The notes under the pieces are model-generated. The model was given only the letters and a program-made list of their open reading frames with translations. It was not told the origin of the DNA and did no database searches. Shown in pieces: positions 52,187-61,974 of a stretch of DNA of 64,000 nt (position 1 is the stretch's first letter; each line of letters opens with the position of its first letter). The DNA is taken from contig JAPYOS010000002.1 of assembly GCA_029938085.1 (NCBI GenBank), positions 62,001-126,000 of the forward strand, in the 5' to 3' direction. The position numbers were made by a program, and so were the translations under genes. The DNA is from Oceanospirillaceae bacterium. GTDB taxonomy: Bacteria; Pseudomonadota; Gammaproteobacteria; Pseudomonadales; Balneatricaceae.

Positions 52187-54712
52187 ATGTTATTAACCCG
52201 CTTGGCCATAGTTGGCAACGGTATGGTTGGCCACCACCTCATTCAATCCTTGGCAGATCAGGGCGTTATCGACCAGTACGCCATTACCTTATTTTGCGAG
52301 GAGCCACAGCTGGCTTATGATCGGGTCAATCTAACTAAATACCTCAGCGGCAGCAGTGCTGACGACTTATCCTTAGGCAATATGGGTGACTATGAACGCT
52401 GGGGTCTAGACGTAAAACTGGGTGTAACCGTAACAAACATTGACTTGCAGTCACACTGTGTTTCAGCCAGTGATGGCAGCCACACGCAATACCACAAATT
52501 AATACTAGCCACCGGTTCATACCCGTTCGTGCCCCCTGTACCAGGACACGATTTAAAGCCTTGTTTTGTGTATCGCACACTCGCCGACTTAGACGTTATA
52601 GAAGCGGCCGCAAAAAGCGCCCAAATAGGTGTTGTGGTGGGCGGGGGCTTATTAGGTTTAGAGGCCGCAAAAGCACTTGTTGATCTGGGCTTAACCACCC
52701 ATGTGGTTGAGTTTTCTGATCGCCTTATGATGCAACAGCTCGACGCTGATGGTGGCGCCTTATTGCGCCAAAAAATAACCTCGCTCGGGGTTCAAATTCA
52801 CACGAGCAAAAACACCAAGAGCATTAACCTCAATGATGACGGCAGCTTGAGCATGGCCTTTGCCGATGGCAGCACACTCAACACCGACCTGCTGGTATTC
52901 TCTGCCGGCATTCGCCCCAGAGATCAACTTGCACGAGACTCAGGGCTTGGTGTTGGTGAACGCGGCGGCATCACTATTGATGACAATTGCCAAACCTCAG
53001 ATGCCGATGTCTACGCCATTGGCGAATGTGCGCTTTGGCAGGGGCGCATCTTTGGTTTGGTGGCACCGGGGTACCAAATGGCTAAAGTGGTGATCGGCCA
53101 CTTACAGCACACATGCCAGCCATTTACTGGGGCCGACATGAGTACCAAACTAAAACTCATGGGTGTTGATGTAGCCAGTATTGGTGATGCTCAAGGTACC
53201 ACGGACGGCGCTAGAAGTTACCGCCTAATCGATGAACGCAATGGCACCTACCAAAAGTTAGTGGTTAATAGCGACGGTAATACACTACTCGGCGCAATCT
53301 TAGTGGGCGACGCCAGCCTCTACGGCGAGTTATTGCAATATTGCCTTAATGGCCTAGCGCTGCCTGAACACCCTGAGACACTGTTATTGCCAAGCGTCGG
53401 TGAGTCCGACCAAAAGCCGGAGCTACCAGATAGCGCCACCATATGTGCTTGCCATAATGTGACCAAAGGTGATTTATGTAACTCGGTACAGGCAGGCCAC
53501 TCCAACCTCGCGCAGGTAAAATCCCAAACCAAAGCAGGCACCGGCTGTGGTGGTTGCAGCCCCATGGTTGCAGACATCGTTAAAACAGCCGTATTAGCAC
53601 ATGGTGGTGAAGTTAATCACAATTTGTGCGACCACTTTCCCTATAGTCGCCAAGCACTGTATGACCTAATACGCATTAAACAATTAACAACCTTTGATCA
53701 AGCGCTGGCCCAATACGGTAGCGGCATCGGCTGTGAAATATGCAAGCCAGCCATCGCTTCTATACTAGCGTCCTGTTGGAATCACTATGTGCTTGCTCGT
53801 GAACACGTATCACAACAAGACAGCAACGATCGTTTTTTAGCCAACATTCAAAAAAACGGCACCTATTCCGTAGTGCCTAGAGTCGCCGCCGGTGAAATTA
53901 AACCCGAGCAATTGATCGTATTAGGTGAGGTGGCGCAAGAGTTTAATCTGTATTGCAAAATTACTGGTGGCCAGCGCATCGACTTATTGGGAGCGCAACA
54001 GGAGCAGCTGCCCGACATTTGGCATCAGTTGATTGATGCTGGGTTTGAAACGGGCCAGGCCTATGGCAAGTCTGTACGTACCGTTAAATCGTGCGTTGGA
54101 GATAATTGGTGTCGGTACGGTACCGGCGACAGCATGGGCTTAGCCATTGCCTTGGAAAATCGTTACAAAGGTCTGCGTTCGCCCCATAAACTAAAATTTG
54201 CCGTTTCTGGCTGTATCCGCGAATGTGCCGAAGCTCGTAGCAAAGACATTGGCGTCATCGCCACCGACAAGGGTTGGAACCTGTATGTGTGTGGTAATGG
54301 TGGTATTCAGCCCCGTCACGCCGACCTATTTGCTACCGACTTAAGTTCTGAAACCTTAATTAAGTATGTGGACCGGTTACTCATGTTTTATATCAAGACC
54401 GCCGATCGATTACAGCGTACATCGACTTGGCTTGGTCAGTTAGATGGCGGTTTGGACTACCTAAAACAAGTGGTAATTGATGATTATTTAGACCTTTCAG
54501 CCGAGTTTGAGCAACAAATGCAACACATAGTCGACAGCTATCAGTGCGAATGGAAGGCGACGTTACAAGACCCTGAAGCGAGCGCCAGATTTAAGCCTTT
54601 TGTTAACAGCGAAGCTAAGGATACAAGTATTCAGATGCATATGCTTCGAGGCCAAACCAGCCCCCTCCCCCTTGCTGGGCGAGACAACCTTATCAACCTA
54701 GAGCAAATATAA
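52187..54712 (+). CDS. nirB: Assimilatory nitrite reductase [NAD(P)H] large subunit
   Basis: NirB reduces nitrite to ammonium with six electrons. The 841-residue protein has FAD (LAIVGNGMVGHHLIQSL) and NAD(P) (VVVGGGLLGLEAAKAL, DVYAIGEC) domains to about 330, two BFD-type [2Fe-2S] regions (CACHNVTKGDL...GTGCGGCSPMV about 425-470 and GIGCEICKPAIAS about 500), and the siroheme/[4Fe-4S] part (SCVGDNWCRYGTGDSM, VSGCIRECAEARSKDIG, YVCGNGG, about 640-705). I chose ATG 52187 after GGAGC; the frame upstream is not family-like. It is followed by nirD at 14 bases. Confidence 0.95.
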   Translation: MLLTRLAIVGNGMVGHHLIQSLADQGVIDQYAITLFCEEPQLAYDRVNLTKYLSGSSADDLSLGNMGDYERWGLDVKLGVTVTNIDLQSHCVSASDGSHTQYHKLILATGSYPFVPPVPGHDLKPCFVYRTLADLDVIEAAAKSAQIGVVVGGGLLGLEAAKALVDLGLTTHVVEFSDRLMMQQLDADGGALLRQKITSLGVQIHTSKNTKSINLNDDGSLSMAFADGSTLNTDLLVFSAGIRPRDQLARDSGLGVGERGGITIDDNCQTSDADVYAIGECALWQGRIFGLVAPGYQMAKVVIGHLQHTCQPFTGADMSTKLKLMGVDVASIGDAQGTTDGARSYRLIDERNGTYQKLVVNSDGNTLLGAILVGDASLYGELLQYCLNGLALPEHPETLLLPSVGESDQKPELPDSATICACHNVTKGDLCNSVQAGHSNLAQVKSQTKAGTGCGGCSPMVADIVKTAVLAHGGEVNHNLCDHFPYSRQALYDLIRIKQLTTFDQALAQYGSGIGCEICKPAIASILASCWNHYVLAREHVSQQDSNDRFLANIQKNGTYSVVPRVAAGEIKPEQLIVLGEVAQEFNLYCKITGGQRIDLLGAQQEQLPDIWHQLIDAGFETGQAYGKSVRTVKSCVGDNWCRYGTGDSMGLAIALENRYKGLRSPHKLKFAVSGCIRECAEARSKDIGVIATDKGWNLYVCGNGGIQPRHADLFATDLSSETLIKYVDRLLMFYIKTADRLQRTSTWLGQLDGGLDYLKQVVIDDYLDLSAEFEQQMQHIVDSYQCEWKATLQDPEASARFKPFVNSEAKDTSIQMHMLRGQTSPLPLAGRDNLINLEQI

Positions 54713-54726
54713 TAAGGAAGTCAGTT

Positions 54727-55092
54727 ATGAGACAGTCGACATGGTTACCCGTGTGCAACGCCGATGATTTAATTGCAGGCGCCGGTGTCTGCGTGTTAAT
54801 AAACCAACAACAAATTGCCCTCTTCTTTGAACCTAAAAAGGCGCAAGTGTATGCGGTGAGCAATCTTGATCCGATGCAATATGTAGAATCAGTTTCGAGG
54901 GGGCTGATGGGAGACACAGCAGACCAAACCTACGTTGCCACACCATTACTTAAGCACCGCTACGAGCTAGCAACAGGCCTTTCATTGGACGGAGGCGATC
55001 GGCACTTAAGTTGCTGGCCAGCGCGTATTTCAGGCCCTGTCGTAGAAGTATTATATTCGCCCGGAAGCACCCCCGAGGCTAGCTATGAATGA
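54727..55092 (+). CDS. nirD: Nitrite reductase small subunit NirD (Rieske-like)
   Basis: A 121-residue Rieske-fold protein that partners NirB. It begins WLPVCNADDLIAGAGVCVLI and has VSRGLMGDTADQTYVATPLLKHRYELATG, as in other NirD. As usual for NirD, the Rieske Cys/His cluster ligands are absent. GAAGTCAGTT precedes the ATG; the last bases overlap nasC by eight. Confidence 0.93.
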   Translation: MRQSTWLPVCNADDLIAGAGVCVLINQQQIALFFEPKKAQVYAVSNLDPMQYVESVSRGLMGDTADQTYVATPLLKHRYELATGLSLDGGDRHLSCWPARISGPVVEVLYSPGSTPEASYE

Positions 55093-57769
55093 TATTGCCA
55101 ATGTAATGGATATCAACAGCACCTGTGCATACTGTGGTGTGGGTTGTGGCATCACCAGCAAACACGACATCAACTCTGGCGAACTCATTAGCGTAGGGGG
55201 TGATGTAAAACACCCAGCCAACCGTGGCCGCCTTTGCCTTAAAGGCGCCACCTTAGGTGCCACACTTAACGCAGGCAAGCGCCTCCAACAACCTATGCTA
55301 GCAGGCCAACCTGTGAGCTGGGACCACGCAATGGACCATGTGGCCACCCAATTTCAACGTATTATTGACACCCATGGGCCGCAATCTGTGGCCTTTTACC
55401 TTTCTGGGCAATTATTGACCGAAGATTACTATGTTGCCAACAAACTCATGAAAGGTTTTATTGGCAGCCCCAACGTAGATACTAATTCACGTCTATGTAT
55501 GTCGTCGTCGGTGATCGGCCATCAACGTGCGTTTGGCGAGGACACTGTGCCCGGCTGTTATGACGATTTAGAACACGCTGATTTGGTGTTATTGGTCGGT
55601 TCCAATATGGCATGGACTCACCCTATTTTGCACCAGCGGCTACTCAAGGCCAGAGAGTCGAATCCCTCATTAAAAATTGTGGTGCTAGACCCACGGAGCA
55701 CCGCTACGGCTCAACTAGCCGATGTGCATTTACCTATTGCCCCAGATAGCGACACCTCTTTCTTCGTTGGGCTGCTTGCATACATGGCCAGCAACAATGG
55801 TTTGGACCATGGCTTTATTGCAGATCATTGCCAGGGTTTTGATGCCAGCCTTAAAGTAGCTCAAAGTAGTTGCCCGGATATTGCTAGCGTCGCCAAGGCC
55901 TGCAATTTACCCATTACACAAATAACTCAAGTGTTTGATTGGTTTTGCCAAACATCAAAGGTTGTCAGCGTATTTTCGCAAGGGGTTAATCAGTCGACCA
56001 GCGGCAGCGACAAGGTTAGTGCCATTATTAATTGCCATTTAGCCAGCGGTAAAATTGGCAAACCTGGCGCCACTCCGTTTTCTATTACCGGTCAACCTAA
56101 TGCTATGGGTGGCCGAGAAGTAGGCGGGCTAGCCAACCAGTTAGCCGCCCACATGGACTACGAAAAGCCCCAAGACATTGACCGAGTGCGGCGTTTTTGG
56201 CAAGCACCAAACATAGTTAATGGTGCCGGCCTAAAGGCAGTCGATTTATTCTCGGCCATGGGCGATGGCCGCATAAAAGCCGTTTGGATTATGGCCACCA
56301 ACCCTGTATTCAGTCTACCGGACAGCCATCAAGTGGAAAAAGCATTACAACAATGCGAACTGGTGGTGGTATCTGACTGTGTGGCTACTACCGACACAAC
56401 AGCTTTTGCTCACGTGCAACTACCGGCTTCTGGCTGGGGAGAAAAAGACGGTACAGTCACTAATTCTGAACGTATGATCAGCCGCCAACGCAGCATTATC
56501 ACACAGCCATCCGGGTGCCGCCATGATTGGCAAATGGTGGTCGACCTTGCCCACCGGTTAGGTTATGCCAATGCCTTTGATTATCAGTCTAGTGCCGATA
56601 TCTTTCGTGAGCATGCGGCCTTATCGGGCTTTGAAAATAACCAGCAACGCCTATTTAATATCTCCGAACTGGCGCACCTCAATGACGATGAATATCGCGA
56701 CCTGAAACCCATACAGTGGCCGATTAGCCGATCCCAAGGCGCCTTGAGCGGTCAACAGCGTCTATTTGCCAACGGCAGATATGCAACAGCCAACGGCCGG
56801 GCCAGATTTCACCCCGTGACACCCAGCGGATTAAGTACAGCCACTGCACCTCAATTTCCCCTATGGCTTAATACTGGCAGAGCGCGGGATCAATGGCACA
56901 GTATGAGCCGCACGGGCCAAGTCGCACAGCTTAATCAACATCAGCCGGTACTGCAGGTGGACTTACACCCGTTTGATGCCAAGGCCTTTGGCCTCAGGCA
57001 GTCTGAATGGGCCGCCATTAGCAGCGCCCTAGGTGTCGTGCATGCACAGGCCAACATCAACCCCAACCAACTGCAGGGGCACGTGTTTATGCCTATGCAT
57101 TGGGGCAAGCAGTTTGCCAGCCGCGGCCGCGTAGGCCAACTCATAGCAGCCCGTACCGATGCCGCGTCTGGGCAGCCCGATTACAAACATACACCCGTCA
57201 ACGTGAGCCCCATTGCAACACTTTGGCGCGCCAGTTTAATAAGCCGTGAGGAACTCACCTTTGATAACACCATACTCTGGTTTAAGCGCCACACCGAAGC
57301 TGGCTACCACTATGAATTGGCCGGCACCAGCCGGCCCAATGACTGGTTAAAGTTGGCCCATGAATGGCTACCGCCATACAACGACCTACTGCAGCTAAAA
57401 ATCTGTGATCAAAGTAGCTACCGCCTGGCAACCTACTTAAACGATGCGCTACAAGCCGTGTTGGTGATTGCACCCACCCTACCCCTGGTAAATACCGCCA
57501 TGGTTAACATTTTAATGCAGCAACAGAAATTGACACCGCAACAACGCCTGCAAGTGCTTTCTACAGGCTTAAGCAATCACGATGGGAAGCTAGAAAAACT
57601 TATTTGTGCCTGCATGCGCGTGTCTGCATCAGACATCGTTGGAGCCATTGACCAGGGCAACCAAGATATAAAGTCGCTCAAAAAAACGTTAGGTTGCGGT
57701 ACCGGTTGCGGATCGTGCCTAGGAGAGGTGCAGCAGCTACTTAAATCACACTCGGTTTGCGCAGTGTAA
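55085..57769 (+). CDS. nasC: Assimilatory nitrate reductase, molybdopterin subunit with C-terminal BFD domain
   Basis: An 894-residue cytoplasmic Mo-bisMGD reductase that converts nitrate to nitrite. The N-terminal [4Fe-4S] motif is CAYCGVGCGITSKH (about residues 15-28) with NRGRLCLKG; the Mo-ligand Cys is in TNSRLCMSSSVIG (about 139); SNMAWTHPI and GQPNAMGGREVGGLANQL are cofactor segments; the molydopterin-binding C domain lies at about 595-710. A bacterioferritin-associated-ferredoxin-like [2Fe-2S] domain ends it (ICACMRVSASDI, TGCGSCLGE, about 840-890), which is typical of the NAD(P)H-coupled form. It closes the nitrate operon. Start ATG overlaps nirD. Confidence 0.95.
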   Translation: MNDIANVMDINSTCAYCGVGCGITSKHDINSGELISVGGDVKHPANRGRLCLKGATLGATLNAGKRLQQPMLAGQPVSWDHAMDHVATQFQRIIDTHGPQSVAFYLSGQLLTEDYYVANKLMKGFIGSPNVDTNSRLCMSSSVIGHQRAFGEDTVPGCYDDLEHADLVLLVGSNMAWTHPILHQRLLKARESNPSLKIVVLDPRSTATAQLADVHLPIAPDSDTSFFVGLLAYMASNNGLDHGFIADHCQGFDASLKVAQSSCPDIASVAKACNLPITQITQVFDWFCQTSKVVSVFSQGVNQSTSGSDKVSAIINCHLASGKIGKPGATPFSITGQPNAMGGREVGGLANQLAAHMDYEKPQDIDRVRRFWQAPNIVNGAGLKAVDLFSAMGDGRIKAVWIMATNPVFSLPDSHQVEKALQQCELVVVSDCVATTDTTAFAHVQLPASGWGEKDGTVTNSERMISRQRSIITQPSGCRHDWQMVVDLAHRLGYANAFDYQSSADIFREHAALSGFENNQQRLFNISELAHLNDDEYRDLKPIQWPISRSQGALSGQQRLFANGRYATANGRARFHPVTPSGLSTATAPQFPLWLNTGRARDQWHSMSRTGQVAQLNQHQPVLQVDLHPFDAKAFGLRQSEWAAISSALGVVHAQANINPNQLQGHVFMPMHWGKQFASRGRVGQLIAARTDAASGQPDYKHTPVNVSPIATLWRASLISREELTFDNTILWFKRHTEAGYHYELAGTSRPNDWLKLAHEWLPPYNDLLQLKICDQSSYRLATYLNDALQAVLVIAPTLPLVNTAMVNILMQQQKLTPQQRLQVLSTGLSNHDGKLEKLICACMRVSASDIVGAIDQGNQDIKSLKKTLGCGTGCGSCLGEVQQLLKSHSVCAV

Positions 57770-57974
57770 GTGATATAGTGGGCCACCTCTTTGGTTACCA
57801 GCCTTGGCCCTATGCCCAGCACTTCAGACAACTTCACCGGCATGTTTTATATGACCCTATCTATGGCATCATTTACCTTTGCCGACCTTGCGGTTAGGTA
57901 GTCTAGTTCATCAATATGGTGGCTCTCTAGTGTGGGGCATATTGTGAATGACTGTTGTGCTGCGTCACTTCTAA

Positions 57975-58226
57975 TTATCTATATAGCAGTAGTCCCCTCA
58001 TAGCTGCTTCATCAATAAGCGATTCCACGCGCTTACTGATTGGCAGATTCGTCATCACACCCTTTGGACCGCCAGCAACATCTTTAACAGTGTCCGCTGC
58101 CATTGTCTGATCGTTGCTAATACTATAATTGTAGATAAGCACAGCTGCCAAAGTGATCAGGGCGGTAAGCGCCGCATATCCAAGGCCTAGTGCTAGACGG
58201 TTTATTAGATGACCTATTCGTTTCAT
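57975..58226 (-). CDS. Small membrane-anchored protein of unknown function
   Basis: An 83-residue product with a basic N terminus (MKRIGHLINR), one membrane segment (about residues 11-34, LALGLGYAALTALITLAAVLIY) and a hydrophilic periplasmic tail. AAAGGA stands four bases before the ATG at 58226. I know no family for it. It could be a genuine small gene or a remnant; the ribosome-binding site and membrane helix favour expression. Confidence 0.45.
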   Translation of the reverse strand: MKRIGHLINRLALGLGYAALTALITLAAVLIYNYSISNDQTMAADTVKDVAGGPKGVMTNLPISKRVESLIDEAAMRGLLLYR

Positions 58227-58238
58227 TAGTCCTTTCAA

Positions 58239-58810
58239 CTGTCTCTACCCTTATATGTACAACCAAGCTACCAGCTTGGGTAATCAACCTTCAACTTTGT
58301 CCCTACACCACCAACCACATCAGACCACACCCTTGCCATAGCCTCTTGCGCCCACTCTGCATGCTCATGATTAACTGCTAGCGCATCGTGAACTGGCAAT
58401 GAGCTGATGCCTAGGTTTACACCTTCCAACAAATGCTAAGCTTTCTTTTTACGATAGTTTGGACCAGGTAGTGACCCCTCTCAAGTTTGACTCTCGTTAA
58501 AAACCTAATTCACTCTGGGCCAAATCTCCCCACTTCCAATGGTAGATATTAAACAATCTCGACAAAAAGCATTAGAGTCTTATAGTATTACAAAGGAATT
58601 TTAGTATTCATTGCAGTTAACGTCAGTGTTACGCATGAGTATGCAGATTAAGGTGGTGCTGGCGTCATTGATGTTGCAGGTATTTGCTAGAAACTCCATT
58701 AACGTAGTTGAATTTTTTATTCCTAGATAACTTCATTTCCCTAATCAAAGAGGATATGAAAATAAAATTTCATTACACTAGGCCAACCTGCCATTAGAGC
58801 AACTGTAACT
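58239..58810. other. Gene-poor 572-base gap with decayed fragments
   Basis: Between the small membrane protein and the xdhC-like gene the sequence holds no intact gene. It contains the polymerase-like C-terminal scrap at 58268-58437 and a 32-codon plus-strand frame at 58635-58733 (MSMQIKVVLASLMLQVFA...) that resembles an isolated signal peptide. The last 70 bases are AT-rich and may hold the xdhC promoter. Confidence 0.5.
58268..58437 (-). pseudogene. C-terminal scrap resembling phage/plasmid polymerase-type protein
   Basis: A minus-strand frame ending at TAG (58268-58270) reads LEGVNLGISSLPVHDALAVN and HEHAEWAQEAMARVWSDVVG, then KLKVDYPSW. The LPVHDAL...EHAEWA pattern recalls motif C and the last 50 residues of family-A-like or phage-encoded polymerases, in which HD is catalytic. 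A TAG immediately upstream and the lack of any further frame show it is only a tail. Assignment to a family is tentative. Confidence 0.35.
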
Positions 58811-59773
58811 ATGCTTGATCAACTCAGTAAGCAACTTAAACTCGCTCAGGGAAAAAAACAAGCAATAGTGCTGGTTAGGGTTTTAGCAACTGAAGGTTCG
58901 ACCTACCGTAAAATAGGTGCGCGTATGTTGATCGATGAGCAAGGTCAGCAGTTTGACTTGATCAGTGGTGGGTGTTTAGAAACTCATTTAGGCCATCACG
59001 CCATACAGGTAATACAGCAAGGCCAGCCCAAGGTGATTGAGTATGATTTTGGTGACCCTGATTCTCCTGCATGGCTATTAGGAGTGGGCTGCCGAGGTCG
59101 GATTAAGTTATTGTTAGAAAAATTATGCTTGGAAAATAACTACGGTAGCTTGGCCTATTATATCAAGGCTAAGCAGGCGACTTCCCCTAGCTGGTTGATT
59201 ACTGATCTTGCTACGGGGCAAAGCCAGCTATGCAATCAAGTTCCTGAAACGAATAACAATGATGTAACAGAATATATAAGGCCGGCCCCACGGTTGTTGC
59301 TGATAGGTGCGGGGCCAGATACTCCACCACTATTCAACCTTGCCCAACAGCTTGGTTTTTTGGTGCAAGTCATTGACCAGCGAAGCCAGGTTCTACAACG
59401 CTATAATTTCACACAAAATGTTTCAGCATTAGAAGTGAGTAGCAACAACTTGGACGCTTTCATTAACCAAAATCCACAAGATTTTGTATTAGTAAAAACT
59501 CATAATCAACAACTTGATGCTGATTATTTAAGCCAAGCTAGCCTTGCTGAACTCTCCTATGTGGGGTTGCTGGGGCCTAAAGAGAGAGCTCAGAGGGTGG
59601 TAGATCAGATGCTGGCGCCTGCTCCAAAAAACCTAGTTGCACCAGCTGGCCTTGATTTAGGTGGTGATGGCGCTCATGCTATTGCACTCTCTATTGTGGC
59701 GCAGATCCAAGCCCAGCATGAAAACATGAGCGCACAAAGTTTAGCAATAAAAGCGCAAGGTATTCACGATTAG
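58811..59773 (+). CDS. XdhC/CoxI-family molybdenum-cofactor insertion factor
   Basis: A 320-residue XdhC-family protein, which binds sulfurated molybdenum cofactor and delivers it to a xanthine-oxidase-family enzyme. The N-terminal XdhC_CoxI domain shows LATEGSTYRKIGARMLID, ISGGCLETHLG and DSPAWLLGVGCRGRIKLLLE; the C-terminal Rossmann domain shows LLLIGAGPDTPPLFNL (about 163) and the end motif LDLGGDGAHAIALSIVAQI. It faces the IorB gene, and the cofactor-type transferase downstream completes a maturation set. Confidence 0.9.
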   Translation: MLDQLSKQLKLAQGKKQAIVLVRVLATEGSTYRKIGARMLIDEQGQQFDLISGGCLETHLGHHAIQVIQQGQPKVIEYDFGDPDSPAWLLGVGCRGRIKLLLEKLCLENNYGSLAYYIKAKQATSPSWLITDLATGQSQLCNQVPETNNNDVTEYIRPAPRLLLIGAGPDTPPLFNLAQQLGFLVQVIDQRSQVLQRYNFTQNVSALEVSSNNLDAFINQNPQDFVLVKTHNQQLDADYLSQASLAELSYVGLLGPKERAQRVVDQMLAPAPKNLVAPAGLDLGGDGAHAIALSIVAQIQAQHENMSAQSLAIKAQGIHD

Positions 59774-59822
59774 CTATTTGCTATAGCCTCATCAATTATA
59801 GGCCTAGCTGTTGATAATTAAT

Positions 59823-61973
59823 TTAGGCCAGCCTCAAGCCAGATTTGCCAAATGGCAGATGGCGAATACGCGGCTGACCAGCAGCGACCAAAGCATTAGC
59901 CATCGCAGGGGCTAGTGGAGGAACGCCTACTTCACCAACCCCAGTTGGGGCTTCATTCGATGGCATTAGATGCACTTCAATGAGTGGCGCATTGTTTAAA
60001 CGCATGATTGGATAGTCATGGAAGTTGCTTTGTTTTACACGTCCTTTCTCAATACTTATTTCACCATGCATAGCCGCAGAAATGGCGAAGTTAATCCCCC
60101 CTTCAATTTGCGCTATGACGCCATTCGGGTTGACTATTTTGCCACAATCCACGGCACAAGTGACTTTATGCACGGTGACTATGTTGTTGTCGACACTTAG
60201 TTCCACCACCATCGCGGCATAGGACTCAAAACCATATTCTACTGCGATGCCTTGGAAGTGGCCGGTTTTGGCCTTGCCCCAATTGCCTAACTTAGCAGCT
60301 TTATTGAGTACAGCCCTTTCACGCGGTGAAGACGTGAGTAAATTGCGGCGGTACTCATAGCCATCTTGCTGGGCCAACTGTGCGGCTTCATCAATCACAC
60401 TTTCAGTAAAGAATGCGTTTGAAGAGTGGCCTACAGAGCGCCAAAAGCCAACGGGTATATTGCTTTCAACTAGACTTAAATGTGCATCGGCTTCTATACC
60501 TTCTGGCAGGTAGGGGATCTCAGTAGCACCTTGAGCAATTATTGGATCACCAATGAATGCGGTTACCGGGATCCATTTTAGTGCTGAGGGCAGCATGCCA
60601 GAGATGACGCGCTCAAATACTGAGCTGCTAGCAAACTGGTTATGCCAAGCTATGGGTTTGAATTGTGCATCTAAACCAACTTGAAAGCGGCTAATGACCA
60701 TCGGACGGTAGAAATCGTGTTGCATGTCTTCTTCACGACTCCAAATTAATTTAATAGGTTGTTTCATCATCATTGATATCTGCACAGCTTGTGTCACAAA
60801 GTCCGTTTCTCCTCGACGTCCGAAGCCTCCACCTAAGAGCTGATTGTGGACGTGAATTTGTTCCGTATCGAGGCCCGTGATATCCGCCGCCGCTTTTGCA
60901 GTTGCAGTTTGGCTTTGGGTTGGTAGCCATAAATCTACGCGGTCGTCTTGTACCCAGGCAGTGCAGTTCATTGGCTCCATTGTTGCATGAGCCAACCAAG
61001 GAACACTATATTCTACATCTAATACGTAGGGCGTATTAGGCGTGGCTTTGCCCTGTTCGTCGAGTGCGTCACTGTAGGCTTTGTGTACTTCTTTTGTATT
61101 AAAACCTGCAATTGACTTATCGTAATCACTAAAGCTGGCTTGCAAAACGGCGGCGCCTTTTTTGGCTTGCCAGTATTTTTCTGCGACCACTACTAGAGCT
61201 CCGTCAATGGGAAGTACTCTTTTAACACCGGTGACTTGCAAAGCTGTTGCTTCGTTATAAGCCTTAACTTTTGAACCAAAAATGGGAGCTTGCACGATCG
61301 CTGCGTTAAGCATGTTTGGCACTTGTACATCAATACCGTAGATTGCTTTGCCAGTGATGCGATTATAAGTATCGATTTGCGGCAACGATTTGCCTATTAA
61401 GTTGAGTTGATCGTCGGATTTTAAAGGCACATCATCAGGCACCGGCCAGTTAGCTGCATCGGAGGCAAATTGCCCGTAGGGGAAAGCTTTGCCTTGGTAG
61501 ATGACATGTGAGTCTTGCGTGCTTAAGTTGGCTACAGTGGTGCCTAATTGAGCAGCAGCGGCTTTAATGATAATGCTGCGAGCGCCAGCACCCACTTTGC
61601 GCATCGTTAAGTAATAGTCTCTAACGGCCGTTGATCCGCCAGTTAATTGCATTCCCAGTGAGTTGTTGAACTTGCTGTTTAAAGGGGCTTGGCGCATTTC
61701 TAATGTATCCCAGTCGGCGTCCAATTCATCAGCTACCAGTTGAGCCAAACTGGTGTTAACTCCTTGGCCCATTTCAGCGCTGGGTACAGTAACAATGATG
61801 CGGTTATCTGTACCGATGAATAGCCAGTTATGCATTTCATCGGTTGGTGGCGTATTACTGTGCAGTAATTCCACTTCTGTATTGATATTGCTACAACCTA
61901 TTAGTAAACCACTGACGCCAAAGGCTGCACTGTTTTTTAAAAAATGACGACGTGTTAAAAGTGTCGCTTTCAT
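59823..61973 (-). CDS. Molybdopterin-binding subunit of an aldehyde/heterocycle hydroxylase (IorB type), Tat-exported
   Basis: A 716-residue xanthine-oxidase-family catalytic subunit of the isoquinoline 1-oxidoreductase beta kind. A twin-arginine signal opens it (LLTRRHFLKNSAAFGVSGLLIGCS), with a possible lipoprotein-like Cys after it. Cofactor segments are SAEMGQGVNTSLAQLVADEL, TGGSTAVRDYY, NQLLGGGFGRRGETDF, GFWRSVGHSSNAFF and TGVGEVGVPPLAPAMANA with the catalytic Glu. The family oxidises aldehydes or N-heterocycles; the substrate here is unknown. A perfect AAGGAGG precedes the ATG. iorA lies one base upstream, so the subunits are coupled. Confidence 0.9.
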   Translation of the reverse strand: MKATLLTRRHFLKNSAAFGVSGLLIGCSNINTEVELLHSNTPPTDEMHNWLFIGTDNRIIVTVPSAEMGQGVNTSLAQLVADELDADWDTLEMRQAPLNSKFNNSLGMQLTGGSTAVRDYYLTMRKVGAGARSIIIKAAAAQLGTTVANLSTQDSHVIYQGKAFPYGQFASDAANWPVPDDVPLKSDDQLNLIGKSLPQIDTYNRITGKAIYGIDVQVPNMLNAAIVQAPIFGSKVKAYNEATALQVTGVKRVLPIDGALVVVAEKYWQAKKGAAVLQASFSDYDKSIAGFNTKEVHKAYSDALDEQGKATPNTPYVLDVEYSVPWLAHATMEPMNCTAWVQDDRVDLWLPTQSQTATAKAAADITGLDTEQIHVHNQLLGGGFGRRGETDFVTQAVQISMMMKQPIKLIWSREEDMQHDFYRPMVISRFQVGLDAQFKPIAWHNQFASSSVFERVISGMLPSALKWIPVTAFIGDPIIAQGATEIPYLPEGIEADAHLSLVESNIPVGFWRSVGHSSNAFFTESVIDEAAQLAQQDGYEYRRNLLTSSPRERAVLNKAAKLGNWGKAKTGHFQGIAVEYGFESYAAMVVELSVDNNIVTVHKVTCAVDCGKIVNPNGVIAQIEGGINFAISAAMHGEISIEKGRVKQSNFHDYPIMRLNNAPLIEVHLMPSNEAPTGVGEVGVPPLAPAMANALVAAGQPRIRHLPFGKSGLRLA

Positions 61974-61974
61974 A

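Noticed and set aside
57577-57843. 88-codon minus-strand frame opposite the end of nasC
   Set aside because: Most of it is antisense to the conserved [2Fe-2S] domain of nasC; the part outside shows no recognisable motif.
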